Origin: Sediminicoccus rosea
GTDB taxonomy: Bacteria > Pseudomonadota > Alphaproteobacteria > Acetobacterales > Acetobacteraceae
DNA length: 64,000 nucleotides
Direction of reading: 5' to 3'
Assembly (NCBI RefSeq): GCF_033547095.1
Contig: NZ_CP137852.1
Coordinates: 2,349,501 to 2,413,500, forward strand
In this document: positions 47,536 to 57,200 of the stretch, piece by piece
Numbering within the stretch: position 1 is the first letter of the stretch
Layout of the letters: every line of letters starts with the position of its first letter
The notes under the pieces: model-generated
What the model saw: the letters and a program-made list of their open reading frames with translations, nothing else
Databases searched by the model: none
What the model was told of the DNA's origin: nothing
Made by a program: the position numbers and the translations under genes

Positions 47536-48437
47536 TGCAGTGGCGCCTCGCCGCGCAGCACGCGGCGAATGCTCTCGGCCACATCGGCCGCCGCCGCCTC
47601 GGGGATGGTGATGGAGGCGAGATGCGGCGTCAGCCGCACATTTTCCATCGCCCAGAAGGGATGGCCGGCGGGAAGGGGGCTCTGCTGGAACACATCCAGC
47701 GTCGCCTCCGCGATGTGTCCTGAGCGCAGCGCGTCGAGCAGCGCATCCTCATCCAGCAGCGCGCCGCGCGCGACGTTGATCAGGTTCGCCCCGCGCGGCA
47801 TCTGCGCGAGTTGCGCGGCCCCGATCAAGCCGCGCGTCGCCGGCGTCAGCGGCAGCAGCATCACCAGCGTATCGGCCTCGGCCAGCGCGGTGGCGAAGCC
47901 CGCCTCGCCATGCAGGCAGCGCACGCCCGGGATGGTCTTGGGTGTCCGCGCCCAGCCGGTCACGGCATAGCCCATCCCGGCCAGCGCGGCCGCGGCGGCG
48001 CCGCCCAGCTCGCCCAGCCCCAGCACCGAGACGCGATGCGTGTGCAGCGCGCGCGGATGGATGTAGCGCCATTCCCCCGCCCGCTGCGCGCGCTCGAACA
48101 GGTGGAAATCCCGCGCATAGCGCGTCACGGCATAGGTGACGTAGCTGCACATCAGCCGCACCATGCCGGGGTCGTTCAGCCGGCTGATGGGCAGCGGTGG
48201 CAGGTCATCCCGTGCCACCAGCGCATCCACCCCCGCGCCGAGATTCACCACCAGCTTCAGGTCGCGGAAGCCCGCGAAGTATCCAGGCGGCGGCTTCCAG
48301 GCGAGCGCGGCCACCACGCCCTCGGGCGGCCCGCCCACGCGCAATTCCAGCTCGGGCAGATGCGCCCGCAGCGCACGCTCCCACGCCACCGGGTCGTCAT
48401 GCTCGGAATGGAAGGCGACAGGGATCACGTGCGGCAT
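47508..48437 (-). CDS. D-2-hydroxyacid dehydrogenase, glyoxylate/hydroxypyruvate reductase A-like
   Basis: 309 residues. The NAD(P) site is VSVLGLGELGGAAAAALAGMGYAVTGWAR; the catalytic Arg is in INVARGALLDEDALLDAL, followed by the Glu/His pair (AEATLDVFQQSPLPAGHPFW, then LTPHLAS). The lack of a long N-terminus and the GW-R pattern fit GhrA. It reduces glyoxylate, hydroxypyruvate or a similar 2-oxoacid. Its start overlaps the end of the aroQ gene by 13 bases, and its end overlaps the convergent LysR gene by 28 bases. Confidence 0.88.
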   Translation of the reverse strand: MPHVIPVAFHSEHDDPVAWERALRAHLPELELRVGGPPEGVVAALAWKPPPGYFAGFRDLKLVVNLGAGVDALVARDDLPPLPISRLNDPGMVRLMCSYVTYAVTRYARDFHLFERAQRAGEWRYIHPRALHTHRVSVLGLGELGGAAAAALAGMGYAVTGWARTPKTIPGVRCLHGEAGFATALAEADTLVMLLPLTPATRGLIGAAQLAQMPRGANLINVARGALLDEDALLDALRSGHIAEATLDVFQQSPLPAGHPFWAMENVRLTPHLASITIPEAAAADVAESIRRVLRGEAPLHQVDPARGY

Positions 48438-48859
48438 AGGTCCACCATCGCCTGGATCGCGAGCTCGTAGCCGAGCGGCCCCAGCCCGCAGATGCTGCCC
48501 ACCGCCGCCTTGGACGTATAGGTCTTGTTCCGGAACGGCTCGCGCCGGTGGATGTTGGACATGTGCACCTCGATGACTGGCCCGTCGAAGGTCAGCAGCG
48601 CGTCCATCACGGCGATGGAGGTGTAGGAGAGGCCCGCCGCATTGATGATGACGCCCTGCATCACGCCGCGCGCCTGCTGGATCCAGGTGATGATCTCGCC
48701 CTCATCCTGGCTCTGGCGAAAATCCAGCTCCGCATCGAGGCTTGCCGCCTTGCGCTGGCAGCGCGCCGCGATGTCGCCGAAGGTCTCGCGCCCATAGGTC
48801 CCGGAGGGATCGAGCCCGTAGAGATTGGCGTTCGGCCCGTTGATGAAGAGCAACCTCAC
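48425..48859 (-). CDS. aroQ: 3-dehydroquinate dehydratase, type II
   Basis: 144 residues from a GTG that overlaps the upstream stop as GTGA. FINGPNANLYGLDPSGTYGRETFGDIAARCQ carries the active-site Tyr loop; GVIINAAGLSYTSIAVMDAL and the His of EVHMSNIHRREPFR, with its Arg, complete the site. It interconverts 3-dehydroquinate and 3-dehydroshikimate. Sitting among an amidohydrolase and a hydroxyacid dehydrogenase rather than with accBC or other aro genes, it may be a second, catabolic copy for quinate/shikimate use. Confidence 0.9.
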   Translation of the reverse strand: MRLLFINGPNANLYGLDPSGTYGRETFGDIAARCQRKAASLDAELDFRQSQDEGEIITWIQQARGVMQGVIINAAGLSYTSIAVMDALLTFDGPVIEVHMSNIHRREPFRNKTYTSKAAVGSICGLGPLGYELAIQAMVDLCRT

Positions 48860-50082
48860 GGCAGCTGATTCTTCACAAAGCGCCCGCCCTGCATGATCGC
48901 CGGCAGATGCGCGCCCTGTTCGGTCAGCAGGGCCAGGTCCGCCAGCGGGTCGCCCTCCACCACGACCAGGTCGGCCAGCGCGCCCGGCGCGATCACGCCG
49001 AGCCGCCCCTCCTGCCGCAACAGCTTCGCCGCATGGCTGGTGGCGCTGCGCAGGATCTCGGCCGCCGGCAGCACCTCGCGCCGGATCAGGAATTCCTCGG
49101 ACTGGCGGCGATGCATGGGGCCCAGCAGGTCGGTCCCGAAGGCCATCATCAGCCCGGCCTTCTGCATCCGCTCCAGCGATTCCAGCCCAGCGAGGCGCAC
49201 ATCGTCGATCTTCGCGACACTTTCGGGCCCGAGGCCGAGGGAGGCGCCCTCCTCCTTCAGCGCCTGGTAGGTGACGAGCGTCGGGCAGGCGATGGCGCCC
49301 GCCGCCGCGGCCTCGCGCGCCGTGGCCTCGGTGATCAGGTTGCAATGCTCCAGGCTCAGCACGCCGCAGCGCACCGCGCGGGCGATGGCCGCATCCGTGT
49401 AGAGATGCGCGGCCACATAGGTCTGCGCCATCTCGGCCTCTTCGACCGCGGCGCGCAATTCGCTCTCGGAGAAGCCAAAGAAGGCGATGGGATCGGACGG
49501 CGAGGCCACGCCGCCATTGGCCATCAGCTTGATGTAGTCGGCGCCGCCCTTGATCTCCTCTCGGGCCGCGCGGCGCACCTCGTCCACCCCGTCCACGAGG
49601 CGCCCGAGCGAGCCGAGCCGCGCCGCGAAGAAGCCGAAATCCCGCGTATCCGCCCGGCCGCGGAAGTCGCAATGCCCGCCCGTCTGCGACAGCGCCTTGC
49701 CGCAGAGCGACAGGCGCGAGCCGGTGAACAGCCCTTCCTCCCAGGCCATCCGCAGCCCGAGCGTGGCGCCGCCCAGGTCGCGCACCGTGGTGAAGCCGCG
49801 CATCAGCATCTCATGCATCAGCTTGCCGGCGCGATAGGCCACCACCGCATCCGGCAGCATGGCATTGGCCGCGATATTGGCGAGCGAGGCGACGACATGG
49901 ACGTGGCAATCGATCAGCCCCGGCATCAGCGTCCGACCGGCCAGGTCCAGCCGCGTGGCGGCGGAGGCGATCGGCCGGTCGGAGACCTCGCGGATCACCT
50001 CGCCCTCCACCAGCACCGACATGCCGGGCATGGCCGCCTCGGCGAAGCCGTCCCACAGGCGCGCATTCTCGAACAGGATCAT
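48856..50082 (-). CDS. Metal-dependent amidohydrolase (imidazolonepropionase-like)
   Basis: 408 residues. The metal-binding His-x-His is in LMPGLIDCHVHVVASLANIA; ADYIKLMANGGVASP holds the bridging lysine; further metal ligands are in VAAHLYTDAAIARAVRCGVLSLEHCNLI, and MMAFGTDLLG gives the catalytic Asp. The closing LGVIAPGALADLVVVEGDPLADL is typical of the AAA-type amidohydrolases (imidazolonepropionase/Xaa-Pro dipeptidase group). It is first in the operon with aroQ and the dehydrogenase. The substrate is unknown, likely a cyclic amide or dipeptide-like compound. Confidence 0.88.
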   Translation of the reverse strand: MILFENARLWDGFAEAAMPGMSVLVEGEVIREVSDRPIASAATRLDLAGRTLMPGLIDCHVHVVASLANIAANAMLPDAVVAYRAGKLMHEMLMRGFTTVRDLGGATLGLRMAWEEGLFTGSRLSLCGKALSQTGGHCDFRGRADTRDFGFFAARLGSLGRLVDGVDEVRRAAREEIKGGADYIKLMANGGVASPSDPIAFFGFSESELRAAVEEAEMAQTYVAAHLYTDAAIARAVRCGVLSLEHCNLITEATAREAAAAGAIACPTLVTYQALKEEGASLGLGPESVAKIDDVRLAGLESLERMQKAGLMMAFGTDLLGPMHRRQSEEFLIRREVLPAAEILRSATSHAAKLLRQEGRLGVIAPGALADLVVVEGDPLADLALLTEQGAHLPAIMQGGRFVKNQLP

Positions 50083-50202
50083 CAGGGGCCCTCCAGCCCG
50101 GCACTCAAGACGCTTCGCGGGCCGGTGTGAAGCGGGAACGCCCTTGCATCGCCCCCCGCATTGTGATGCATGACGGTCCGTTCATGATTTGGAGAGCTTC
50201 CC

Positions 50203-51168
50203 ATGCTGACCCGCCGCGCCGCCCTGGTCGCCGCCCCCGTGCTGGCGACCCCCGCCTTGGCGCAGGGCAGCTTCCCGGACCGGCCGGTCCGCATGCTGGT
50301 GGGCTTCGCCGCCGGCGGCCTGACCGACGTGACGGCCCGCGCGCTCGCCCAGGGCATGAGCGAGGCGGTGGGGCAGCCCGTCGTGGTCGAGAATCGCCCG
50401 GGCGCCGCCGGCAACCTCGCCAGCGAGCAGGCGGCCCGCGCACCGGCCGATGGCTACACCCTCCTCATGGCCTATTGCGGCCAGGTCACGATCAACCCGC
50501 ACACCTATGGCAACCTCTCCTTCGACCCGCTGCGCGACCTGACCGGCATCACCCGCGTCTCCCGCACCGATGTGGCGCTGGTGGCGCATCCCTCGTTCCC
50601 GGCCAATGACCTGCAGGGCGTGATCGCCGAGGCGCGCCGCCAGCCCGGCGTGCTGAACTACGCGACGGCCGGCAATGGCAGCCTGCTGCACGTGATCGGG
50701 GAATTGCTGCAGCGCCGCACCAACACGCAGATGCAGGGCGTGCATTTCCGTGGTTCCGCCGCCGCCATCCCCGAGGTGCTGGCCGGCCGCATCCCGCTGC
50801 TGATTGATCCGGTGCCGACCGTGGCCGAGCATGTCCGCGCCGGCCGCCTCAAGGCGCTGACCGTCTTCGCCGAGGCGCGCAGCCCGCTGCTGCCCAACGT
50901 GCCGACGGCGGCCGAGAGCGGCCTGCCCGATTTCGCCTTCGACAATTGGTTCGGCCTGCTGGCCCCCTCGGCCACGCCGCCCGCCCTGGTCGAGCGCCTC
51001 TCCGCCGTGGCCGGCCAGGTGCTGCGCCAGCCGGCCATGGTGGAGCGCATGACGGGGCAGGGCATCATTCCGGCGCCGACCACGCCGGCCGAGGTGCAGC
51101 GCCTGCTGTCGAACGAATCCCGCGTCTTCGGCGAGGTGATCCGCGCCGCCAACATCCGGGCCGACTGA
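50203..51168 (+). CDS. Bug/TctC-family periplasmic binding protein
   Basis: 321 residues. Signal peptide MLTRRAALVAAPVLATPALAQ, then FPDRPVRMLVGFAAGGLTDVTARALAQGMSEAVGQPVVVENRPGAAG, the standard Bug opening. YTLLMAYCGQVTINPHTY and LPDFAFDNWFGLLAP also fit. These proteins bind carboxylates for tripartite tricarboxylate transporters or serve as sensors. No TctA/TctB membrane proteins are nearby. It is divergent from the amidohydrolase operon, so it may import that operon's substrate. GGAGAG lies about ten bases before the ATG. Confidence 0.92.
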   Translation: MLTRRAALVAAPVLATPALAQGSFPDRPVRMLVGFAAGGLTDVTARALAQGMSEAVGQPVVVENRPGAAGNLASEQAARAPADGYTLLMAYCGQVTINPHTYGNLSFDPLRDLTGITRVSRTDVALVAHPSFPANDLQGVIAEARRQPGVLNYATAGNGSLLHVIGELLQRRTNTQMQGVHFRGSAAAIPEVLAGRIPLLIDPVPTVAEHVRAGRLKALTVFAEARSPLLPNVPTAAESGLPDFAFDNWFGLLAPSATPPALVERLSAVAGQVLRQPAMVERMTGQGIIPAPTTPAEVQRLLSNESRVFGEVIRAANIRAD

Positions 51169-51234
51169 TCCCGCTGGACAGGCCGCGGCCTGACCAGCAT
51201 CTTGCCCAACCGTCATTTCCTGGGAGAAACCCTC

Positions 51235-52797
51235 ATGCGCAAGTTCTCGTGGCGCGCGGCCCTGCTCGGCGGCGCCCTCGCCCTCGCCACCTTGTCGCCC
51301 GCTTCGGCCACCACCTTCACCTGGGCGACCGCGAACGACATCCTGGGCCTCGACCCGCATGCCAACAATCATGGCGTCACCAACGCCATGAAGAGCAACA
51401 TGTATGAGCCGCTGGTCCGGCGCGAGGCCGATGGCTCGCTGCGCCCGGCACTCGCCGAGCGCTGGGAGACGCCGAGCCCCACGACCTGGCGCTTCCACCT
51501 CGTGCGCGGCGTGCGCTTCCATGGCGGCCAGCCCTTCACCGCGGCCGATGTGCTCTACAGCCTGGACCGCGTCCGCCAGAACGACATGGCCTATACCGTC
51601 GCCTCCATCACGGCGGCGCGTGCCATTGACGACCACACGGTCGAGTTCGACACGCGCGGGCCGAACCCGATCCTGCTGCAGGACCTCACGCTGTTCTTCA
51701 TCATGAACCGCGCCTGGGTCGAGCAGAACAACGCCTTCGCCGTCGCCCGCGCCGGCCAGGCGGGCGCGACCAACAGCTTCGTCCAGCTCAACGCCAATGG
51801 CACCGGCCCCTTCCGGCTGGTGGAGCGCCTGGCCGATGAGCGCACGGTGCTGGTGCCCAACCCCGACTACCGCGAGCGGCTGGAGCACGGCATCACCCGC
51901 GCCGTCTTCCGCCCCGTGGCCAGCGCGCCGACCCGCGTCGCCGCCCTGCTGAGCCGCGAGCTCGACCTCATGTACCACGTGCCGCTGCAGGACATCCCGC
52001 GCGTGCAGAACGCGCCCGGCATCCGCCTGATCCAGGGGCCGACGGCGCGCACCATCTACCTCGCCATGGACGTGACGCGCCCCGAGAGCCTGGAGGCCCC
52101 CGGCACGCCGAACCACATGCGCGACGTGCGGGTGCGCCGCGCCATGTACCAGGCGATCGACATGGAGACGATCCGCCGCGTCGTGCTGCGCAACTCCACC
52201 ACCGCGGCGGGCCTGCCCATCGCACCGCCCGTCGGCGGCTTCGACGCCGAGGCCAACCAGCGCTTCCCCTTCGACGTGGAGGCTTCGCGCCGCCTGCTGG
52301 CCGAAGCGGGTGCGACCAACTTCCGCGTGGCGCTGGGCTGCCCCAACAACCGCTACGTGAATGACGAGGCGATCTGCCAGTCGGTCGTCGCCATGCTGCA
52401 GCGCGCCGGCATCCAGGCGCGGCTCGATGCCATGCCCTTCGGCCGCTTCCTGCAGCGCGGCGCCAACCGGGAGTTCCAGTTCTGGCTGCTGGGCTGGACG
52501 CCGGGCAATTTCGACATCACGAACCCGGGGCGTGAGCTGCTGGGCGAGGGTAGCTTCAACTGGGGCGGCTTCCAGGATGCCGAAATGGCGCGGCTGCTGG
52601 GTGAGATCGGCGTCGAGTCCAACCAGGCCCGCCGCCAGGAACTGGCCCGCGCCTATTGGGCCCGCTTCCGCGAGCTGGTGCCGATGATCCCGCTGCACCA
52701 GGAGCCGCAGATGTTCGGCGTGCGCGAGACGGTGGCCGACTTCCAGATGCGCGTCTCCGAGGATCTGGAGCTGCGCGGCGTCCGCATGCGGCGCTGA
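51235..52797 (+). CDS. ABC transporter solute-binding protein, family 5
   Basis: 520 residues from the ATG at 51235 with GGAG upstream. Signal peptide MRKFSWRAALLGGALALATLSPASA, then TFTWATANDILGLDPHANNHGVTNAMKSNMYEPLVRR and WRFHLVRGVRFHGGQPFTAADVLYSLDRV, the family-5 hallmark. It resembles the binding protein at 34151-35701 but is clearly diverged. It follows the Bug gene on the same strand after 66 bases. The cognate permease genes are not in the window. Confidence 0.92.
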   Translation: MRKFSWRAALLGGALALATLSPASATTFTWATANDILGLDPHANNHGVTNAMKSNMYEPLVRREADGSLRPALAERWETPSPTTWRFHLVRGVRFHGGQPFTAADVLYSLDRVRQNDMAYTVASITAARAIDDHTVEFDTRGPNPILLQDLTLFFIMNRAWVEQNNAFAVARAGQAGATNSFVQLNANGTGPFRLVERLADERTVLVPNPDYRERLEHGITRAVFRPVASAPTRVAALLSRELDLMYHVPLQDIPRVQNAPGIRLIQGPTARTIYLAMDVTRPESLEAPGTPNHMRDVRVRRAMYQAIDMETIRRVVLRNSTTAAGLPIAPPVGGFDAEANQRFPFDVEASRRLLAEAGATNFRVALGCPNNRYVNDEAICQSVVAMLQRAGIQARLDAMPFGRFLQRGANREFQFWLLGWTPGNFDITNPGRELLGEGSFNWGGFQDAEMARLLGEIGVESNQARRQELARAYWARFRELVPMIPLHQEPQMFGVRETVADFQMRVSEDLELRGVRMRR

Positions 52798-52804
52798 TCC
52801 GGGC

Positions 52805-52822
52805 GGGGGGCTCCGGCCCCCC
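52805..52822 (+). terminator. GC-rich hairpin between convergent genes
   Basis: GGGGGGC, loop TCCG, GCCCCCC: a perfect 7-bp stem just after the binding-protein stop and before the end of the convergent AraC gene. It is a probable bidirectional terminator despite lacking a T run. Confidence 0.65.
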
Positions 52823-52824
52823 CC

Positions 52825-53757
52825 TCAAGACCCTCGCGCCCGGCGCCAGGCGCCGGGCGTCATCCCCATCCGCCGGCCGAAGAGCGCGGTGAAATGGGAC
52901 TGGTCGGCGAAGCCGCAAAGCTGCGCGATCTCGGCCAGCGGCAGGTCGCGATCCTCCAGATATTCCTTCGCCCTCTCGATCCGGCGCGCGGTGACATGCG
53001 CGCGTGGCGTCTCGCCCATCGCCGCCTTGAAGGCGCGGCTGAAATGATGCGGCGACAGGCAGGCGACCGCCGCCAGCTCCGTCAGTCCGAAGGATTCCGC
53101 GAGATGCGCCTCGATCCAGTCGAGCACGGCCCTAAGGCGCGGGGGCGCCAGCGGCCGGATCTCGGGTGGGGAGGGCGCCTCGGGGCGGCGCAGGCGCAAC
53201 AGCGTCGCGACCAGCGCGAGCGCCGCGCCCTCGCTGAAGAGGCGCCCATGCGGATTGTCCTCCGCCGCCTCCAGCCAGATCAGATCGAGCAGCCGGGCGA
53301 TGCTGGGCGAGCGGAAGCTGCCCTGGTGCAGGGGGCCGAAATCCGCCGCCGCACCGGCTGCGATACCAGCTGACCGCATGAGTTCGGCCATGGCGGGTGC
53401 GGGCAGGGAGAGGAAGCTCTTCTGGTGCGGGCCATCCATCGCGAAATGCGTGGCGACACCGGGCGGCTTGAGCACGAGGTCACCCACGCGGAAGGGCAGG
53501 CTGTGCCGCCCTGTGCCGATGTCGAAGACCATCCGCCCCCGGCCGCGCTCATTGATGGCGAGGGTGTAGTCGGCGGTCGGCGGGTCAGGGAAGGCGCCGG
53601 CCGGCTGGCGGAAGCGCACCAGCGCGAAGGGCGCCATGCCGATGCGCCGCTGGGCGCGCAGGAAGCGCGCATAGCAGCCCCGGCCATAGACATCGGCGAG
53701 GCTGGCAAGTCCGGCTTCGGGCGCCTCTGGGGCAGGGCGGGAGGGCGGCGCGGCCAT
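52825..53757 (-). CDS. AraC-family transcriptional regulator
   Basis: 310 residues. The N-terminal 200 residues form an effector domain (YTLAINERGRGRMVFDIG, FRVGDLVLKPPGVATHF). The C-terminal double HTH spans about 215-310: LDWIEAHLAESFGLTELAAVACLSPHHFSRAFKAAMGETPRAHV and PLAEIAQLCGFADQSHFTALFGRRMGMTPGAWRR. The target is unknown; the nearest transport gene is the convergent binding protein at 51235. Confidence 0.92.
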   Translation of the reverse strand: MAAPPSRPAPEAPEAGLASLADVYGRGCYARFLRAQRRIGMAPFALVRFRQPAGAFPDPPTADYTLAINERGRGRMVFDIGTGRHSLPFRVGDLVLKPPGVATHFAMDGPHQKSFLSLPAPAMAELMRSAGIAAGAAADFGPLHQGSFRSPSIARLLDLIWLEAAEDNPHGRLFSEGAALALVATLLRLRRPEAPSPPEIRPLAPPRLRAVLDWIEAHLAESFGLTELAAVACLSPHHFSRAFKAAMGETPRAHVTARRIERAKEYLEDRDLPLAEIAQLCGFADQSHFTALFGRRMGMTPGAWRRARGS

Positions 53758-53937
53758 GCTTGCGCTTCGGCCGAGAGGGCGCCCGGGTTACTCCGGAGGC
53801 CGCGGGTGTTTTCCGCATGCCGCCAACATGGTTCCGCGCGAATCTCCAAGAAGGCGCCGGGCGGGGGCGAGCAGTCTTCGCCCCAGGGGCCCTCCGGCCC
53901 CCCTCGGTTGAGGAAGAACAAGGCAGGAGCCAACGAC

Positions 53938-54249
53938 ATGACCAGCCCATCCAACCTCCGGCGCGCGATGCTCTCCACGGGCCTCGCCCTTCTCGCCCTC
54001 GGCCTCGCGCACGCCGCCCGCGCCGAGGGCGAGGGCACCGCCAACTACATGCCCGACCGCGTGGCCGAGATCCTCATGGAGCAGGCCCGCGCCGCCGGGA
54101 TGACCACCTGCGAGGCGGTGCTGGTGCCGATCGGCAATGACGGCACCTTCCGCCTGACCTATCGCGTGGTGCGTCCGGGCCAGCCGGCCGTGCCGCGGCC
54201 CATCAACGCGATGAGCGCCGTGGTGCAGAGCAGCGCCTGCCCGCGCTGA
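53938..54249 (+). CDS. Small exported hypothetical protein
   Basis: 103 residues from the ATG at 53938, nine bases after CAGGAG. The first 29 residues are a clear signal peptide (RRAMLSTGLALLALGLAHAARA). The mature part, about 74 residues, reads MPDRVAEILMEQARAAGMTTCEAVLVPIGNDGTFRLTYRVV and ends in SSACPR; the two cysteines may form a disulfide. I do not recognise the family. It stands alone between the divergent AraC gene and the giant glycosidase gene. Confidence 0.75.
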   Translation: MTSPSNLRRAMLSTGLALLALGLAHAARAEGEGTANYMPDRVAEILMEQARAAGMTTCEAVLVPIGNDGTFRLTYRVVRPGQPAVPRPINAMSAVVQSSACPR

Positions 54250-54258
54250 GCGCGGCCC

Positions 54259-54287
54259 GGGCCGGGGCGCGACCTGCGCCCCGGCCC
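54259..54287 (+). terminator. Strong GC hairpin between convergent genes
   Basis: Positions 54259-54270 pair perfectly with 54276-54287 (12 bp, core GGCCGGGGCGC) around the loop GACCT. It lies between the stop of the small exported protein and the stop of the giant glycosidase, and should terminate both. Confidence 0.7.
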
Positions 54288-54293
54288 ATCGCC

Positions 54294-57200
54294 TCAGCCG
54301 AACAGGAAGTCGCTCGCCGAGAGCTGGCTCGCGGTGGTGAGGCCGGTGAGCGCGATGGTGATCTCGGCCGTGCCGTCGCCATTCACATCCACCAGCACCT
54401 GGCCGGACTGCAGGCGCGCCTCGCTGTTGTCGCTGCCGCCGGTGAAGGAGCCGGTGCCGAGCCAGGCGAAGCGGCCCACCGCCGGCGCCTGGATGACCAG
54501 CAGGTCGCCCTCGGCCGCGCCGCCATCCAGCGCGTTGAAATCCGTGATGCGGTCGGTGCCTGCGAGGCCGGTCGAGAAGTAGAAGCGATCCGCCCCGGCG
54601 CCGCCGGTCAGCACATCGGCGCCCGCGCCGCCGGTGAGCCAATCCGCCCCATCGCCGCCCGAAAGGCTGTCCGCCCCCGCGCCGCCGGTCAGCGTATCCG
54701 CCCCCGCCGTTCCGGCCAGGACCAGGCGGCCATTGGCGCCGGCTGCCGGATCGTCGTCGATGATGGTGCCCGCCCCCGTGCCATCGGCGATGGTGGCGCG
54801 CTGCGGGTTGCTCAGCACCAGGCTGAAGCCCTCATTCGCCTCGTCCAGCGCATCGCCGCGGATCGCGACCTTCACGGTCTTGCTCTGCTCGCCGGGCGCG
54901 AAGGTGAGCGTGCCCGAGGCCGCGACGAAGTCGGCATCGGTGGCCGTGCCGGCGACGGTCGCGTAGTCCACCGTGACGGCGGTGGTGGCGGGGGCGGAGA
55001 GCCGCACCTCGAAGCTCGCCATGGCGCCGCCCGCCGCATCCTCCAGCAGCTCGAAGGCGATGGGGCGCAGGTAATCCATCTTGTTCTCGTGCACGCTGCG
55101 CCAGTCATCCTTCAGGATGCCGCCCGTGTCACCCGAATTCGGGTTCCAGGACCAATAGGTCCAGCTGATGCCCTGCTGGCCGGGCGCCAGGTCATTCGTG
55201 CCGTTGTTGTCGAAATCACCCGAGAGGTAGGAGGTGATGGCCTCGAACCAGGGGGCGTCCTTCGGATCCTGCAGCTTCGTGCCGAATTCGCCGATATAGA
55301 CGGGCGCGATCCCCTCCTTGAAGATGTAGCCCCACATCTGGTCGAACTTGGCGGGCAGGTTGGCCGGGAAATCCGGCCCCTGGAACCAGGGCTGCTCGTA
55401 GATCGAGTTCGGGTAGTCATGCGCCGAATAGACAAGCTTGCCCGGGACATCGAGCTCAATCGGCCGGTCGCGCACGCCCATCAGGTTGCCGCCCCACCAA
55501 TAGGGCGTGCCCTGGTAGCTGCCGACACCCTCCACGAAGATGAGCCAGTTCGGGTTCACCTCGCCGATCGAATTGCCCGCGCGCTCGGCCGCCGCAGCCC
55601 AGTCGCGCGCGCCGCCGCCGCCCCAGGTGCCGTTATGCGGCTCATTGTGCAGGTCGGCGCCGATCACGGTCGGGTCATCGGCGTAGCGGGCGGCGAGCAT
55701 TTTCCAGTCGGAGATCCAGTCCGCCTCGCTGTAGCGGGAATTGTACCAGAGCCCGTTCTCCGTCGCGCCATTGCCGGCATTGTTGCGGTGATGGTCCAGG
55801 ATGATCCGCAGGCCGATCTCGCCGGCATGTTCGACGATCTTGTCCATCACCTGCAGCGGCGTCAGGCCGCGCAGGTCGGGGTTCTGGCTGTAGTCGATGC
55901 CGAGCGCCTGGCCGGTCGCGTCCAGCATCTCGCTCGAAAAGGGCAGGCGGATGGTGTTGAAGCCCAGATCCACCATCTGCTGCATCATCTCCTTGTAGGA
56001 GCGTGTCCACAGCCCGTTGGCGGACATGTTCGTGCCCTCGAAGCCGAACCAGTTCACGCCGCTGATCAGCACGGTGTTGCCGGCCGAATCCACGATCTGG
56101 TTGCCGCGCGTGCTGAGCCAGCCCGTGGTGGCGATGAGGTCGCCCTCCTGGATGGATGCGTCGCTCACCGTGATGCGCGGCAGGTCGTCATTCTGGATGG
56201 TGCCGGTGCCCGTGCCATTGCGGATGGTGGCGCCGCTGGGCGCGGAGAGGATGAGGCTCAGCGTCTCATCCGCTTCCATCGCCGTATCGCCATTGACCGT
56301 GACGGTGACGGTCTTGCTCGTCTCGCCCGCCGCGAAGGTCAGCGTGCCGCTGCGCGCCGCATAATCCGAACCGGCCGTCGCGGTGCCATTGGCGGTCGCG
56401 AAATTCACGCTGACCGGCGTGGCGCTGGCCTGGGAGAGCGTGACGGTAAAGGTGAGGCTGCCCGTCCCGCTCGCGCCCTCCGCGACCGAGGCATTGCCGA
56501 CCGAGAGCGCGGGGACGCTCGGCGCCGCGTCGTCATTGCGGATGGTGCCGATGGCCGTGCCATCGCCGATCGTCGCCCCCTGCGCGCCGGAGAGGGTGAG
56601 GTTCAGCGTCTCATTGCCCTCCACCGCCGTATCGCCGCGCACCGCAACGGTGACGGTCTTGCTCGTCTCGCCCGCCGCGAAGGTCAGGCTGCCGGTCCTG
56701 GCGGTGTAGTCCGAGCCCGCCGTCGCCGTGCCGTCCGAGGTCGCGAAATTGACCGTGACCGGCGTGGCGCTGGCCTCGGAGAGCGTGACGGTGAAGCTCA
56801 TGTTGCTGGTGCCGCTCGCGCCCTCGGCGAGGCTCGCATCGGCGACCGAGAGGCTCGGCGTGGTGGGCGTCGCGGCGCCGTTCAGGATAAGCCCGCTCAC
56901 CGAACCGCTCGGCCCGCCCGAGGCCTGGAAGCCGAAGCTTGTCTCCCCGCCGGCCGCGAGCTTGCCGTTGTAGCTCTGGTTGCGGATCACATAGTGGTTG
57001 CCGACATGGCTGACGATCACGGCATTCCAGATGTTCGTGATGGTGAAGGGCGCGTCGAATTCCGCCGTCCAGCCGTTCAGCGCCGCCGGGCCGGCGGTGA
57101 CGGTCATGGCGGCGGTGAAGCCCGCCCCCCAGTCGCTGTTGACCTTGTAGGCCAGGCTGGAGCCGCCCGGCGTGGGCGCCGTGTCGTCATTGGTGATGGT

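Noticed and set aside
50182-52698. An 838-codon minus-strand open frame opposite the two binding-protein genes
   Set aside because: Same antisense artefact; no recognisable domain, while the plus-strand proteins have signal peptides and family motifs.
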